Origin: Allorhizocola rhizosphaerae
Lineage (GTDB): Bacteria; Actinomycetota; Actinomycetes; Mycobacteriales; Micromonosporaceae
Assembly (NCBI RefSeq): GCF_003426775.1
Contig: NZ_QJUG01000001.1
Location: 60,887-124,886, forward strand
Direction of reading: 5' to 3'
Length of the DNA: 64,000 nt
This document shows, piece after piece, positions 28,479 to 39,324 of this stretch. The notes under the pieces were generated by a model. That model did not search any database and was not told where the DNA came from. It saw nothing but the letters and a program-made list of their open reading frames with translations. Numbering within the stretch: position 1 is the first letter of the stretch; every line of letters begins with the position of its first letter. The position numbers were made by a program, and so were the translations under genes.

Positions 28479-31292
28479 ATGAAAAAACCTATGAGTGCGG
28501 CGGTATCCGCCGCTGTTCTCGCGGCAGGCGTTGTGGTGGCCGTCCTCACCGCTGCGTCGCCGGCCGCGGCGCATCCCGTCAACGCGGCGGACTTCCAGCA
28601 GATCGAGCTCGCCCGCGGTGTGGCCGAGATGGGCGAACCGATGTCGATGGCAGTGCTGCCCGACCGCTCCGTGCTGCACACCTCGCGCAACGGGGTGCTG
28701 CGCCGCACCACCGCCGCCGGAGCCACGAGCGTGATCGGCACGCTGCAGGTGTATTCCCACGACGAGGACGGCCTGCAGGGCATCGGAGTGGACCCGGGCT
28801 TCGCCACCAACCGGCACATCTACCTGTACTACGCGCCACCACTGTCCACTCCGGGCGGTGACGCGCCATCCACCGGCACGGACTTCTCGGCCTGGAACGG
28901 CGTGAACCGGTTGTCGAGGTTCACCCTCAACGCCGATTTCACGCTCAACATGAGCAGCCAGGTGACCGTGCTGGAGGTGGCGGCCAACCGGGGCATGTGC
29001 TGCCACGCGGGCGGAGACATCGACTTCGACGCGGCCGGCAACCTGTACCTGTCCACAGGGGACGACACCAACCCGTTCGATTCGAGTGGCTACGCACCGC
29101 TCGACGAGCGGAGCAACCGCAACCCGGCCTACGACGCGCAGCGCAGCGCGGCCAACACCAACGATCTGCGGGGCAAGGTGCTGCGGATCAAGGTGAACGC
29201 CAACGGGACGTACTCGATCCCGGCCGGCAACCTGTTCCCGCCGGGCACCGCGGGCACGCGGCCCGAGATTTATGCCATGGGCCTGCGCAACCCGTTCCGG
29301 TTCAACGTTGACAAGCCGACCGGTGCAATCTACCTCGGCGAATACGGGCCGGACGCCGGCAGCGCCAGCGCGACCCGTGGGCCCGCCGGTCTGGTGGAGT
29401 TCAACCGGATCACCTCGGCGGGCAACTACGGCTGGCCCTACTGCGTCGGCACCAACACCACCGCCGAGGCCTACGTGGATTACACGTTCCCGTCCGGCCC
29501 GTCGGGTGCCCGGTTCAACTGTGCCGCGCCAGTCAACGACTCGCCGCGCAACACCGGGTTGCGGAACCTGCCGGCCGCGCGCCCGTCGTGGATCAAGTAC
29601 GACAACTGCTCGTTCGCCGCGTTCGGCTGTGGCTCCGAGTCGCCGATGGCCGCACCGGTGTACCGCTACGACGCCGCCAACCCCTCGACCATCAAGTTCC
29701 CGCCGGCGTTGGACGGGCACGTCTTCGCCACCGAGTTCGGCCGGCGCTGGATCAAGACCATCGACGTCAACGCCGACGGCACTCCCGGGCAGGTCAGCGA
29801 CTTCCCGTGGCGCGGCACGCAGATCATGGACGCCGCGTTCGGTCCAGACGGTGCACTGTACGTCTTGGACTACGGCACCGGCTGGGGCGGTGGCGACGCC
29901 AACTCCGCGCTGTACCGCATCGAATACAACCCCGCGGGCAACCAGGCGCCGATCGCACGGGCAGCCGCCAACCGGACCTCCGGCCACGCGCCGCTGGCCG
30001 TGAACTTCTCCAGCGCGGGCTCGTCGGACCCGGAGGGCACCGCGCTGACGTACTCGTGGAACTTCGGTAACGGCAACACCTCCACCGCGGCCAACCCCAG
30101 CCACACGTACACGACCAACGGGGTCTACACCGCGACACTCACCGTGACCGACGCGGGCGGGCGCTCCGCTGTCGCCAACGTCATCATCACGGTCGGCAAC
30201 ACCGCCCCGACGGTCACCCTGACCACACCGATCAACGGCTCCCTGTTCAACTTCGGCGACAGCGTGCCGTACACGATCACCGTGTCCGACCCGGAGGACA
30301 GCGCCATCGACTGCAGCCGGGTCAAGCTCTCCTACAACCTGGGTCACGACAACCACGGTCACCTCATCACCACGCGCACCGGATGCTCCGGGACGATGCA
30401 GATCCCGGTGGACGGTGAGCACGACACCGCGGCGAACCTGTACGGCGGGTTCGTCGCCGAATACACCGACCTCGGCGCGAACGGGCAGCCGCCGCTGACC
30501 ACGCAGGCGCAGCACGTCCTGCAGGTGCGGCACCGTCAGGCCGAGCACCGCGGCACCCAGTCGGGCACCGGCCTGTTCAGCAAGGCAAGCGCCGAGGGCG
30601 GGCAGACCGTCGGTGACATCCACAACGGCGACTGGATCGCGTTCGAGCCCTACGCGCTGGCCGGCGAAACCCGTTTCACCGCCCGGGTTTCCTCCGCCGG
30701 CTCCGGCGGCACGCTCTCGGTGCGCGCCGGCTCGCCCACCGGCACCGTGCTCGGCACGGTCACCGTCCCGGTCACAGGCGGCTGGGAGACCTTCAGGGAG
30801 GTTTCGACCACCCTGTCCAACGTCCCGGCCGGAACGATCACGCTGTATCTGACCTTCCATGGCAGCGGCACGGGCAATCTGTTCGACGTGGACGCCTTCA
30901 CCTTCGGCACATCCACGGGCAGCCGCACCGGGCAGATCAGGAGCTCCAGCGGCAAGTGCGTGGACGTCAGCGGTGCCAGCTCCGCTGACGGGACGAAGAT
31001 TCACCTGTGGACGTGCAACAGCGGCACCAACCAGCAGTGGACCATCGGAGCCGACGGCACGATCCGCTCGCTGGGCAAGTGTATGACCGCCAACGGCACC
31101 GCAGACGGCGCACTCGTGCAGCTGTGGGCCTGTAACGGCGGCACCAACCAGCAGTGGACATCGGGCGCTGACGGCACCATCCGGGCCTTGAGCAGGTGCT
31201 TGGACGCCAACGGGGGCAGTTCCGCCGACGGGACCCAGCTCATCATCTGGACCTGCCACGGCGGCACCAACCAACGCTGGACTCTACCCTGA
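28479..31292 (+). CDS. Secreted PQQ-dependent sugar dehydrogenase / PKD / CBM6 / RICIN fusion
   Basis: 937 residues with a signal peptide (~1-31). The propeller domain (~38-485) carries the catalytic-type histidine H176 in CHAGGDIDFD, the STGDD turn and the ATRGPAGLVEFN segment. Then come PKD (~487-575), an Ig-like domain with a Cys pair (~580-680), CBM6 (~684-810) and RICIN (~815-937). It is the same design as the protein at 23630-27199 without the ThuA domain, and the two clearly share ancestry through the dehydrogenase, PKD and CBM6 parts. Expected to need PQQ and Ca2+; no PQQ biosynthesis genes are visible in the window. It lies 47 bases after the esterase and 13 bases before the ThuA-DUF1080 gene, suggesting co-transcription. 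Confidence 0.9.
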   Translation: MKKPMSAAVSAAVLAAGVVVAVLTAASPAAAHPVNAADFQQIELARGVAEMGEPMSMAVLPDRSVLHTSRNGVLRRTTAAGATSVIGTLQVYSHDEDGLQGIGVDPGFATNRHIYLYYAPPLSTPGGDAPSTGTDFSAWNGVNRLSRFTLNADFTLNMSSQVTVLEVAANRGMCCHAGGDIDFDAAGNLYLSTGDDTNPFDSSGYAPLDERSNRNPAYDAQRSAANTNDLRGKVLRIKVNANGTYSIPAGNLFPPGTAGTRPEIYAMGLRNPFRFNVDKPTGAIYLGEYGPDAGSASATRGPAGLVEFNRITSAGNYGWPYCVGTNTTAEAYVDYTFPSGPSGARFNCAAPVNDSPRNTGLRNLPAARPSWIKYDNCSFAAFGCGSESPMAAPVYRYDAANPSTIKFPPALDGHVFATEFGRRWIKTIDVNADGTPGQVSDFPWRGTQIMDAAFGPDGALYVLDYGTGWGGGDANSALYRIEYNPAGNQAPIARAAANRTSGHAPLAVNFSSAGSSDPEGTALTYSWNFGNGNTSTAANPSHTYTTNGVYTATLTVTDAGGRSAVANVIITVGNTAPTVTLTTPINGSLFNFGDSVPYTITVSDPEDSAIDCSRVKLSYNLGHDNHGHLITTRTGCSGTMQIPVDGEHDTAANLYGGFVAEYTDLGANGQPPLTTQAQHVLQVRHRQAEHRGTQSGTGLFSKASAEGGQTVGDIHNGDWIAFEPYALAGETRFTARVSSAGSGGTLSVRAGSPTGTVLGTVTVPVTGGWETFREVSTTLSNVPAGTITLYLTFHGSGTGNLFDVDAFTFGTSTGSRTGQIRSSSGKCVDVSGASSADGTKIHLWTCNSGTNQQWTIGADGTIRSLGKCMTANGTADGALVQLWACNGGTNQQWTSGADGTIRALSRCLDANGGSSADGTQLIIWTCHGGTNQRWTLP

Positions 31293-31305
31293 GAGGAATC
31301 CGGTT

Positions 31306-34373
<3,068 letters not shown>

Positions 34374-34380
34374 CCGCGTT

Positions 34381-34414
34381 TTCGGGGCCGGGCGGAGTCA
34401 CCGTCCGGCCCCGA
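34381..34414. terminator. GC-rich hairpin between CE1 and GH5 genes
   Basis: Inverted repeat TTCGGGGCCGG ... CCGGCCCCGAA with a short loop, starting eight bases after the esterase stop; there is no following T-run. An equivalent hairpin (51456-51482) lies at the same place in the duplicated CE1-GH43 pair, so it is a conserved intercistronic element, perhaps a partial terminator or mRNA stabiliser. Confidence 0.6.
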
Positions 34415-34438
34415 ACCGTACCTATCAAGGAGCAGAAA

Positions 34439-35854
34439 GTGAAACTTTTATCGAGGCGCGGCCTCGCATTGATGGTCAGCCTAGCCTGTGCCACGACCTT
34501 CCTTCCCGCCATCGCTGCCCCCGCCGCGGCGGACACCAGCCAGTTCATGGGCGTCAACTGGGCCCGTCTCGGCGACAACTTCCACGGCGGGACGCTGATC
34601 CTGCACGGGCTCAACGGCTCCGACAGCTACGCGACGGTGCGGGCCAAGGCCGACGCCGTCTACACCGGTTTCCAGAACAACCTCGGCGCCAACACCGTCC
34701 GGCTGCCGGTCAACACCTATAGCGTGGGCACCAGTTGGTGGAACGCCTACACCGGCGCCATTGACGCCGCCACCGACAGGGGCTTGAAGGTCATCCTGTC
34801 CTACTGGGAGGACGGGGTGGCGGCCAGGAGCGGCAGGATCGTCAACACCGGCGCCTTCAATTCCATGTGGAACACCGTTGTCGCCAAATACGGCGCCAAC
34901 AGCCTGGTCTACTTCGAACCGATGAACGAGCCCGGCGGCCACAGCGCCACCGAGTGGGCCGACATCGCCGCCGCGTGGATCACCAGCCGCCCCTCAATCC
35001 CGAGGAACCGCATAGTCGTCAGCGGCGCCGGCCTGAACACCAACACCAAGGCCATGTGCGCCGACCGCCGCCTCGACGGGACCCTTCTTTCGCTGCACCA
35101 CTACACGTTCTTCAGCGGTGCCAAGACCTACGACCAGTGGGTGGCCTACCTCAAAGACGCGATCGGCACCTGCGCCTCGCGGACCATCGTGGACGAGTTC
35201 GGCGCACCGATGGATACCGGCCTCAATTACCACGACGCCAACAGCACCGACAACTTCGTCCGCTACTTCCGCGCGACCACCGCCGTCCTGCGCGAGCTGC
35301 GCATGGGCTCGATCTACTGGCCCGGACTCGGCGGTAAAATCACCGCCGGGCAGAGCGACGACTGGTATGCCATGCAGAAGCTGCACGGCAGCGGCACCAA
35401 CCTCACGCTGAGCACCCCCAACGCCAGCGGCCTGGATCGCCTCAAGTACGCCTGGGGCAGTGGCGGCAGCGTGCCGGTTGCCACCAACCTGAGAAACGTC
35501 GGCACGACTCGTTGCCTCGAAATCCCCGCGGGCACCACCAATGCTCAGGTGCAGGTGTCTACTTGCAGCACGTCGAGTGCTCAGCAGTGGACCCGGACCG
35601 ACTCCGGGCAGATCACCGCCCTCGGCGGGCAGAAGTGCCTGGACGCCTTCGGCCGGGGCACGACCAACGGCACGGTTGTCGGAACGTATGACTGCAACGG
35701 CGGCGACAACCAGAAGTGGGTCTTCAACTCCGACGGCACGATCCGCGGCGTGCACTCCGGGCTCTGTCTCGACGCGAATCAGTCCACCTTCAAGGTGCAG
35801 CTCTGGTCCTGCTGGGGCGGCAACAACCAGAAGTGGCAGACGCACACCCCCTAG
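34439..35854 (+). CDS. Secreted GH5 glycoside hydrolase with C-terminal RICIN
   Basis: 471 residues from GTG 34439 (AAGGAG seven bases upstream). Signal peptide ~1-31. The GH5 barrel (~33-325) shows acid/base E164 in PMNEPGG and nucleophile E253 in IVDEFGAP, with HHYTF between. GH5 covers endo-glucanases, mannanases and xyloglucanases; the subfamily cannot be set by eye. A RICIN module spans ~342-471. The signal-peptide sequence and ribosome site match almost base for base those of the GH43 gene at 49622-51433, although the mature proteins are unrelated. Confidence 0.88.
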   Translation: MKLLSRRGLALMVSLACATTFLPAIAAPAAADTSQFMGVNWARLGDNFHGGTLILHGLNGSDSYATVRAKADAVYTGFQNNLGANTVRLPVNTYSVGTSWWNAYTGAIDAATDRGLKVILSYWEDGVAARSGRIVNTGAFNSMWNTVVAKYGANSLVYFEPMNEPGGHSATEWADIAAAWITSRPSIPRNRIVVSGAGLNTNTKAMCADRRLDGTLLSLHHYTFFSGAKTYDQWVAYLKDAIGTCASRTIVDEFGAPMDTGLNYHDANSTDNFVRYFRATTAVLRELRMGSIYWPGLGGKITAGQSDDWYAMQKLHGSGTNLTLSTPNASGLDRLKYAWGSGGSVPVATNLRNVGTTRCLEIPAGTTNAQVQVSTCSTSSAQQWTRTDSGQITALGGQKCLDAFGRGTTNGTVVGTYDCNGGDNQKWVFNSDGTIRGVHSGLCLDANQSTFKVQLWSCWGGNNQKWQTHTP

Positions 35855-35862
35855 CCCGTAAG

Positions 35863-35894
35863 CCGGTTTCCCTCCTGTGAGGGAGGGAAACCGG
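35863..35894. terminator. Bidirectional terminator between convergent GH5 and GH54 genes
   Basis: Hairpin with arms CCGGTTTCCCTCC and GGGAGGGAAACCGG around a five-base loop, lying between two convergent stops. Confidence 0.8.
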
Positions 35895-35902
35895 GTCAAC
35901 AA

Positions 35903-37450
35903 CTAGCGATAGCCGGCCGCGATGATGTTGGCCTGTATCGCGTTCTCGGTCGCGTCGGACGGATAGCCGGTCACCATCGCGCCCTCATAGAACGTCCCGG
36001 CGCTGAGGTTGGCGCCGCCGCCGGGCTTGCAGCAGTCGCCGCCGCTGCCCAGGATGATGGCTCCCTGCTTTTTCATCGGGCTGTATCCGGGCGGAAGCGC
36101 GCCGTCCCAAAGCGTGAACAGGGTGCCGGACTGCGCGTTGGCGCCCTTGATCGCGAACCGCGTGGTCCCGTTGTTCTTCAGCATGGCCGTGACGAACTTA
36201 CTGGTGAACGCCCTCTGGTTGGGGTTCCAGGACTGGCTTCCACCCGAGTAGAGGCCCCACTCCAGATCCGCCTGGACCCACGGGCCGGTTCCCGAGCACC
36301 CGCCGAACCAGCACTGCGTGCTGAAGTTAATGGCGTCCATGGCTCCGGCGGCGTCGGCGCTTCTCGTCGTCTCGCTGTTGCCGTAGTCGAAGCAGCAGCC
36401 GTTGTTGACGTGCGTGCCGCTGGTCACCATGTACATGCCTTCGGGGGCGCTGCCCGTCGGCACACCGGTCAGGTGGCCGTCGCGCCAATAGCTGTTGCCG
36501 GGATTGATGTAGAGCGAGTATGCCTTGTTGCCTCCGACCGTCAGCGACTCGGAGGTGGCGATCGCCGGGCGGCTCTGGCTCGAACCGGGGACCTCTGCCG
36601 ACCCCTGATACCACAGGTTGTTTCCCCTCCCGGACTGGTCGTAGATGACGGTGATGACGCACGTGGTGCCGGCGCAGAACGAGTCCTGGGCCGCCGCGTT
36701 GGCGGAGCCGCCCGCGCTCAGGACCGGGATGTTGCGGGTCGTGTTGTCCGACGAGCGCCTGACTTGGTAGAGGTTGCCGTTGTACGAACCGTAGAGCGCT
36801 CGCACCGTGCTGTGAGCTGCTATGCAGGGCGTGCCGCCCGAGGCGTAGATGTCGCAGGGGCGGTCACCGGTCGGCGGTTGCGACGACGATGACGGCGACG
36901 GCGACGGCTGCGACGGCGAGGTCCACTGCTGGTTGCTCTGCCCGTGACACGACCAAAGGATGATGTTCGTGCCGTTGGCCGTGCCGGCGGCGTTGGCGTC
37001 GAGGCAGAGGTTCGATTGGACGCCGGTGATGGAGCCGTTGGCGTTCACATTCCACTGCTGGTTGTTCTGCCCGTTGCAGTCCCAGATGATGACGCGGGTG
37101 CCGTTGGCGGTGCCGCGCCCTTCGGCGTCGAGGCACTTGTTGCCGTACACCATGAGCTGCCGACCGGCCGTGTAGGTCCAGAGCTGGTTGGCGGCCCCAT
37201 TGCAGTCCCACAACTGCATCTGTGTGCCGTTGGCGATGCTGGAGTTGGGGACGCTCAGGCAGCGTCCGGAGGCAACGCCCGAGATCTGGGCGGTCTGCCC
37301 GGGCTCGATGGCCGCCGTCACAGGCGCGGACAGCACCTTGCCGGTCTGCGACGCCAGAGCCGTACTGCCGGCGATCAGGGCGAGGATCAGCGCGCCGGCC
37401 ACGACAGACGGTCTTCTGTAGCGGCGGCGCAGGAGGTTTGGAGTGACCAT
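35903..37450 (-). CDS. Secreted GH54 alpha-L-arabinofuranosidase with N-terminal RICIN
   Basis: 515 residues. The signal/anchor segment (~15-35) is followed by a three-repeat RICIN (~52-178), a Ser/Pro linker, and a GH54 catalytic domain (~195-515) opening RPCDIYASGGTPCIAAHST. Residues matching the nucleophile and acid/base of fungal AbfB are E397 in QADLEWGLY and D472 in GSGGDCCKPGG; their spacing (75) fits the fungal enzyme (76). Characterised GH54 proteins carry a C-terminal arabinose-binding CBM42; here that is absent and a RICIN module precedes the enzyme. Role: release of arabinose from arabinoxylan or arabinan. It has its own 5' region (37451-37632). Confidence 0.92.
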   Translation of the reverse strand: MVTPNLLRRRYRRPSVVAGALILALIAGSTALASQTGKVLSAPVTAAIEPGQTAQISGVASGRCLSVPNSSIANGTQMQLWDCNGAANQLWTYTAGRQLMVYGNKCLDAEGRGTANGTRVIIWDCNGQNNQQWNVNANGSITGVQSNLCLDANAAGTANGTNIILWSCHGQSNQQWTSPSQPSPSPSSSSQPPTGDRPCDIYASGGTPCIAAHSTVRALYGSYNGNLYQVRRSSDNTTRNIPVLSAGGSANAAAQDSFCAGTTCVITVIYDQSGRGNNLWYQGSAEVPGSSQSRPAIATSESLTVGGNKAYSLYINPGNSYWRDGHLTGVPTGSAPEGMYMVTSGTHVNNGCCFDYGNSETTRSADAAGAMDAINFSTQCWFGGCSGTGPWVQADLEWGLYSGGSQSWNPNQRAFTSKFVTAMLKNNGTTRFAIKGANAQSGTLFTLWDGALPPGYSPMKKQGAIILGSGGDCCKPGGGANLSAGTFYEGAMVTGYPSDATENAIQANIIAAGYR

Positions 37451-37564
37451 GGCGGTTCCTCACGTGTGGTTGAGTCAGGACTCGGCAGGAACGCCGGGCC
37501 GTAGAGGAACCGTCCACTCGGGACAAGCTGCGGCTGGGACAATGCCGACTCCTGAAACGGATGG

Positions 37565-37600
37565 TGGAGTGGACATCTCGCCCGCCGAGCGCGATCAGTC
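37565..37600 (+). repeat. 34-base extragenic repeat, copy 2
   Basis: Second copy of the element at 1084-1117, same orientation, with two substitutions and a CG insertion before GATCAGTC. It lies in the 182-base gap upstream of the GH54 gene. Confidence 0.6.
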
Positions 37601-37632
37601 AAGACGTAGATTGCCCTACGGCGAAGGCCAAG

Positions 37633-39324
37633 TCAAGCGACGATTTTCGATTGTCCAATGGTGGAGCCGACGTATGCGCCGGCGAGGAGAAGATAGGCGC
37701 CGGCGGTTTGGGTGCAGGCGCGCTCATGCAGTGCGACGCCGGTGAGGGAGTCGAAATTCTCCGCGAAGCCGGAGCCTTCGCACAAGGCGCGAAACCGGTC
37801 GCTGATCTCGTCGGCCAGCTCCTGGTATCCACTGCGGCGTAACCCGTCTTCGATCAGAACCGTTGCCGACGCCGAGATCGGGCCCCGCCAGTGTCCTTCG
37901 GCCCGATAGTGCGGCGAGGCGGGCAGCTCTGTGGCCAGACCATGCTCGGTCAGGTGCGCGCGGATGCGCTTGGCGAGCGCGTCACGCATGTCTTCGGGCA
38001 ACTGGTCGGCGAGCACGATCGGCATCAGGTCCAGCAGGCTGTCACTGGTCCAGGTGCGCTGGTTTCCGGCCGCACGTGCCGCGAACCGTTCCCCCGTCCA
38101 CAATTCCAGCAACCCGGCGCGCATGCGGTCGGCGTCGAGGGCCCACGATTTGGCGTCGGCAGCGAGCCCGAGTTCGCAAGCCAGGTCTGCGAGCTCGCGC
38201 GTCTGCAACACCAGAAACGCCGCCAGATCGGCGGACTCGGTCGCGTGCCCCTGACCGAACGTGGTCGCGCTGTCCCAGCCGCTGTCACTGCCGTGTTGGT
38301 AATGCGCCAGGGCATGTCCGGGCACCCGGCGCGTGGTGAGCCAGAAGTTCGTCCAGCTCGCCAGCTCCCGATAGGCCTTGGTCAGCGTGATCTTGCCCAG
38401 CGTGGGGATCTGTTGCCGCAACCGGTGCAAGGCCCAGCCGTGGATGGGTGGCTTGACGAAGTGGTAAAGGACCTCCGAATGCGAGACGGAATCCGGCAGC
38501 GCGCCCGAGTCGTCTTGGTGCTCGAAGGGCAACCGGTATTGCGCCCAGGCGAGATCCGGCAGCCCGGACGCGACGGCGAGCGCGTTGACGCAGTGGTCCC
38601 AGCTCCACACCTTGTCCGCGCGATGTTTGGAGCCGAGGATTGCCGGGAGGGTGACGAATCCGGCCGGGCGGACGGTGGTCGACCACAGGATGTAGGCGGC
38701 GAGCTCGGCCGCCGGCGTGTCGGCGTTTCGCCACGGCGCGATCGAGTCGGCGTACCGGTGGAATCCGATGGCGCCGGCGGTGACGATCTGGTCGAAGGTC
38801 AGCACGGCTCGGTACGGAGGCCGGGCACTGTCGTATTCCTCGATCGCGATTTCCCACTCGCGGTCGTGCCGCATGGTGATTGCCCGTTTGCCCGGCCGGA
38901 GTTCCGGCGAGAGCGGCGTGACGCGGTACCTGCGGCCCGTCCCCGGGACGGCGCAAAGCCACGAGCCGTCGACCGGATCGTGCAGGAGGTGATTTCGCGA
39001 AGACGCCACTGCCAGGCGCAGGCCCAGCCCCACGCCCCGGACCCGTACGGTGTCGGGCGTCTCGTAGGCCAGCTCGATGCGGCCCTGCTCACCGGTCCAG
39101 GTCAATCGCGACGGCACGGCCGTGATGGTGGTCCGCGCCCGGCCATCGCCGAACTGCGGGGTGAACCGCAGCACCGGTTGTTGCCGCGTCTGGTGTGACA
39201 CGAGGTGCACATCGCCCGCGTGGGTCGCCTCCCCGGCCACTTCTGCGAAGTTGAACCAGGATCCGCAGTAGCTGAACGGGATATCTCGTATCGAGAACTG
39301 CGCATGTTGCTTCATGTCCCCCAT
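37633..39324 (-). CDS. GH63/MGH1-like glycoside hydrolase, probably cytoplasmic
   Basis: 563 residues, no signal peptide. N-terminal beta-rich part (~1-185) and an (alpha/alpha)6 barrel of the trehalase/GH63/mannosylglycerate-hydrolase type, with WSWDHCVNALA, HQDDSGALPDS, SGWDSATTFGQG, EGHWRGPIS and FAENFDSLTG; the last two resemble the general-base region of GH37/GH63. Substrates in the group are alpha-glucosides or alpha-mannosides, including glucosylglycerate. Its start overlaps the GH74 stop by 13 bases (AGGAG precedes ATG 39324), so it ends the leftward operon that begins at 48602. Specific substrate unknown. Confidence 0.8.
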   Translation of the reverse strand: MGDMKQHAQFSIRDIPFSYCGSWFNFAEVAGEATHAGDVHLVSHQTRQQPVLRFTPQFGDGRARTTITAVPSRLTWTGEQGRIELAYETPDTVRVRGVGLGLRLAVASSRNHLLHDPVDGSWLCAVPGTGRRYRVTPLSPELRPGKRAITMRHDREWEIAIEEYDSARPPYRAVLTFDQIVTAGAIGFHRYADSIAPWRNADTPAAELAAYILWSTTVRPAGFVTLPAILGSKHRADKVWSWDHCVNALAVASGLPDLAWAQYRLPFEHQDDSGALPDSVSHSEVLYHFVKPPIHGWALHRLRQQIPTLGKITLTKAYRELASWTNFWLTTRRVPGHALAHYQHGSDSGWDSATTFGQGHATESADLAAFLVLQTRELADLACELGLAADAKSWALDADRMRAGLLELWTGERFAARAAGNQRTWTSDSLLDLMPIVLADQLPEDMRDALAKRIRAHLTEHGLATELPASPHYRAEGHWRGPISASATVLIEDGLRRSGYQELADEISDRFRALCEGSGFAENFDSLTGVALHERACTQTAGAYLLLAGAYVGSTIGQSKIVA

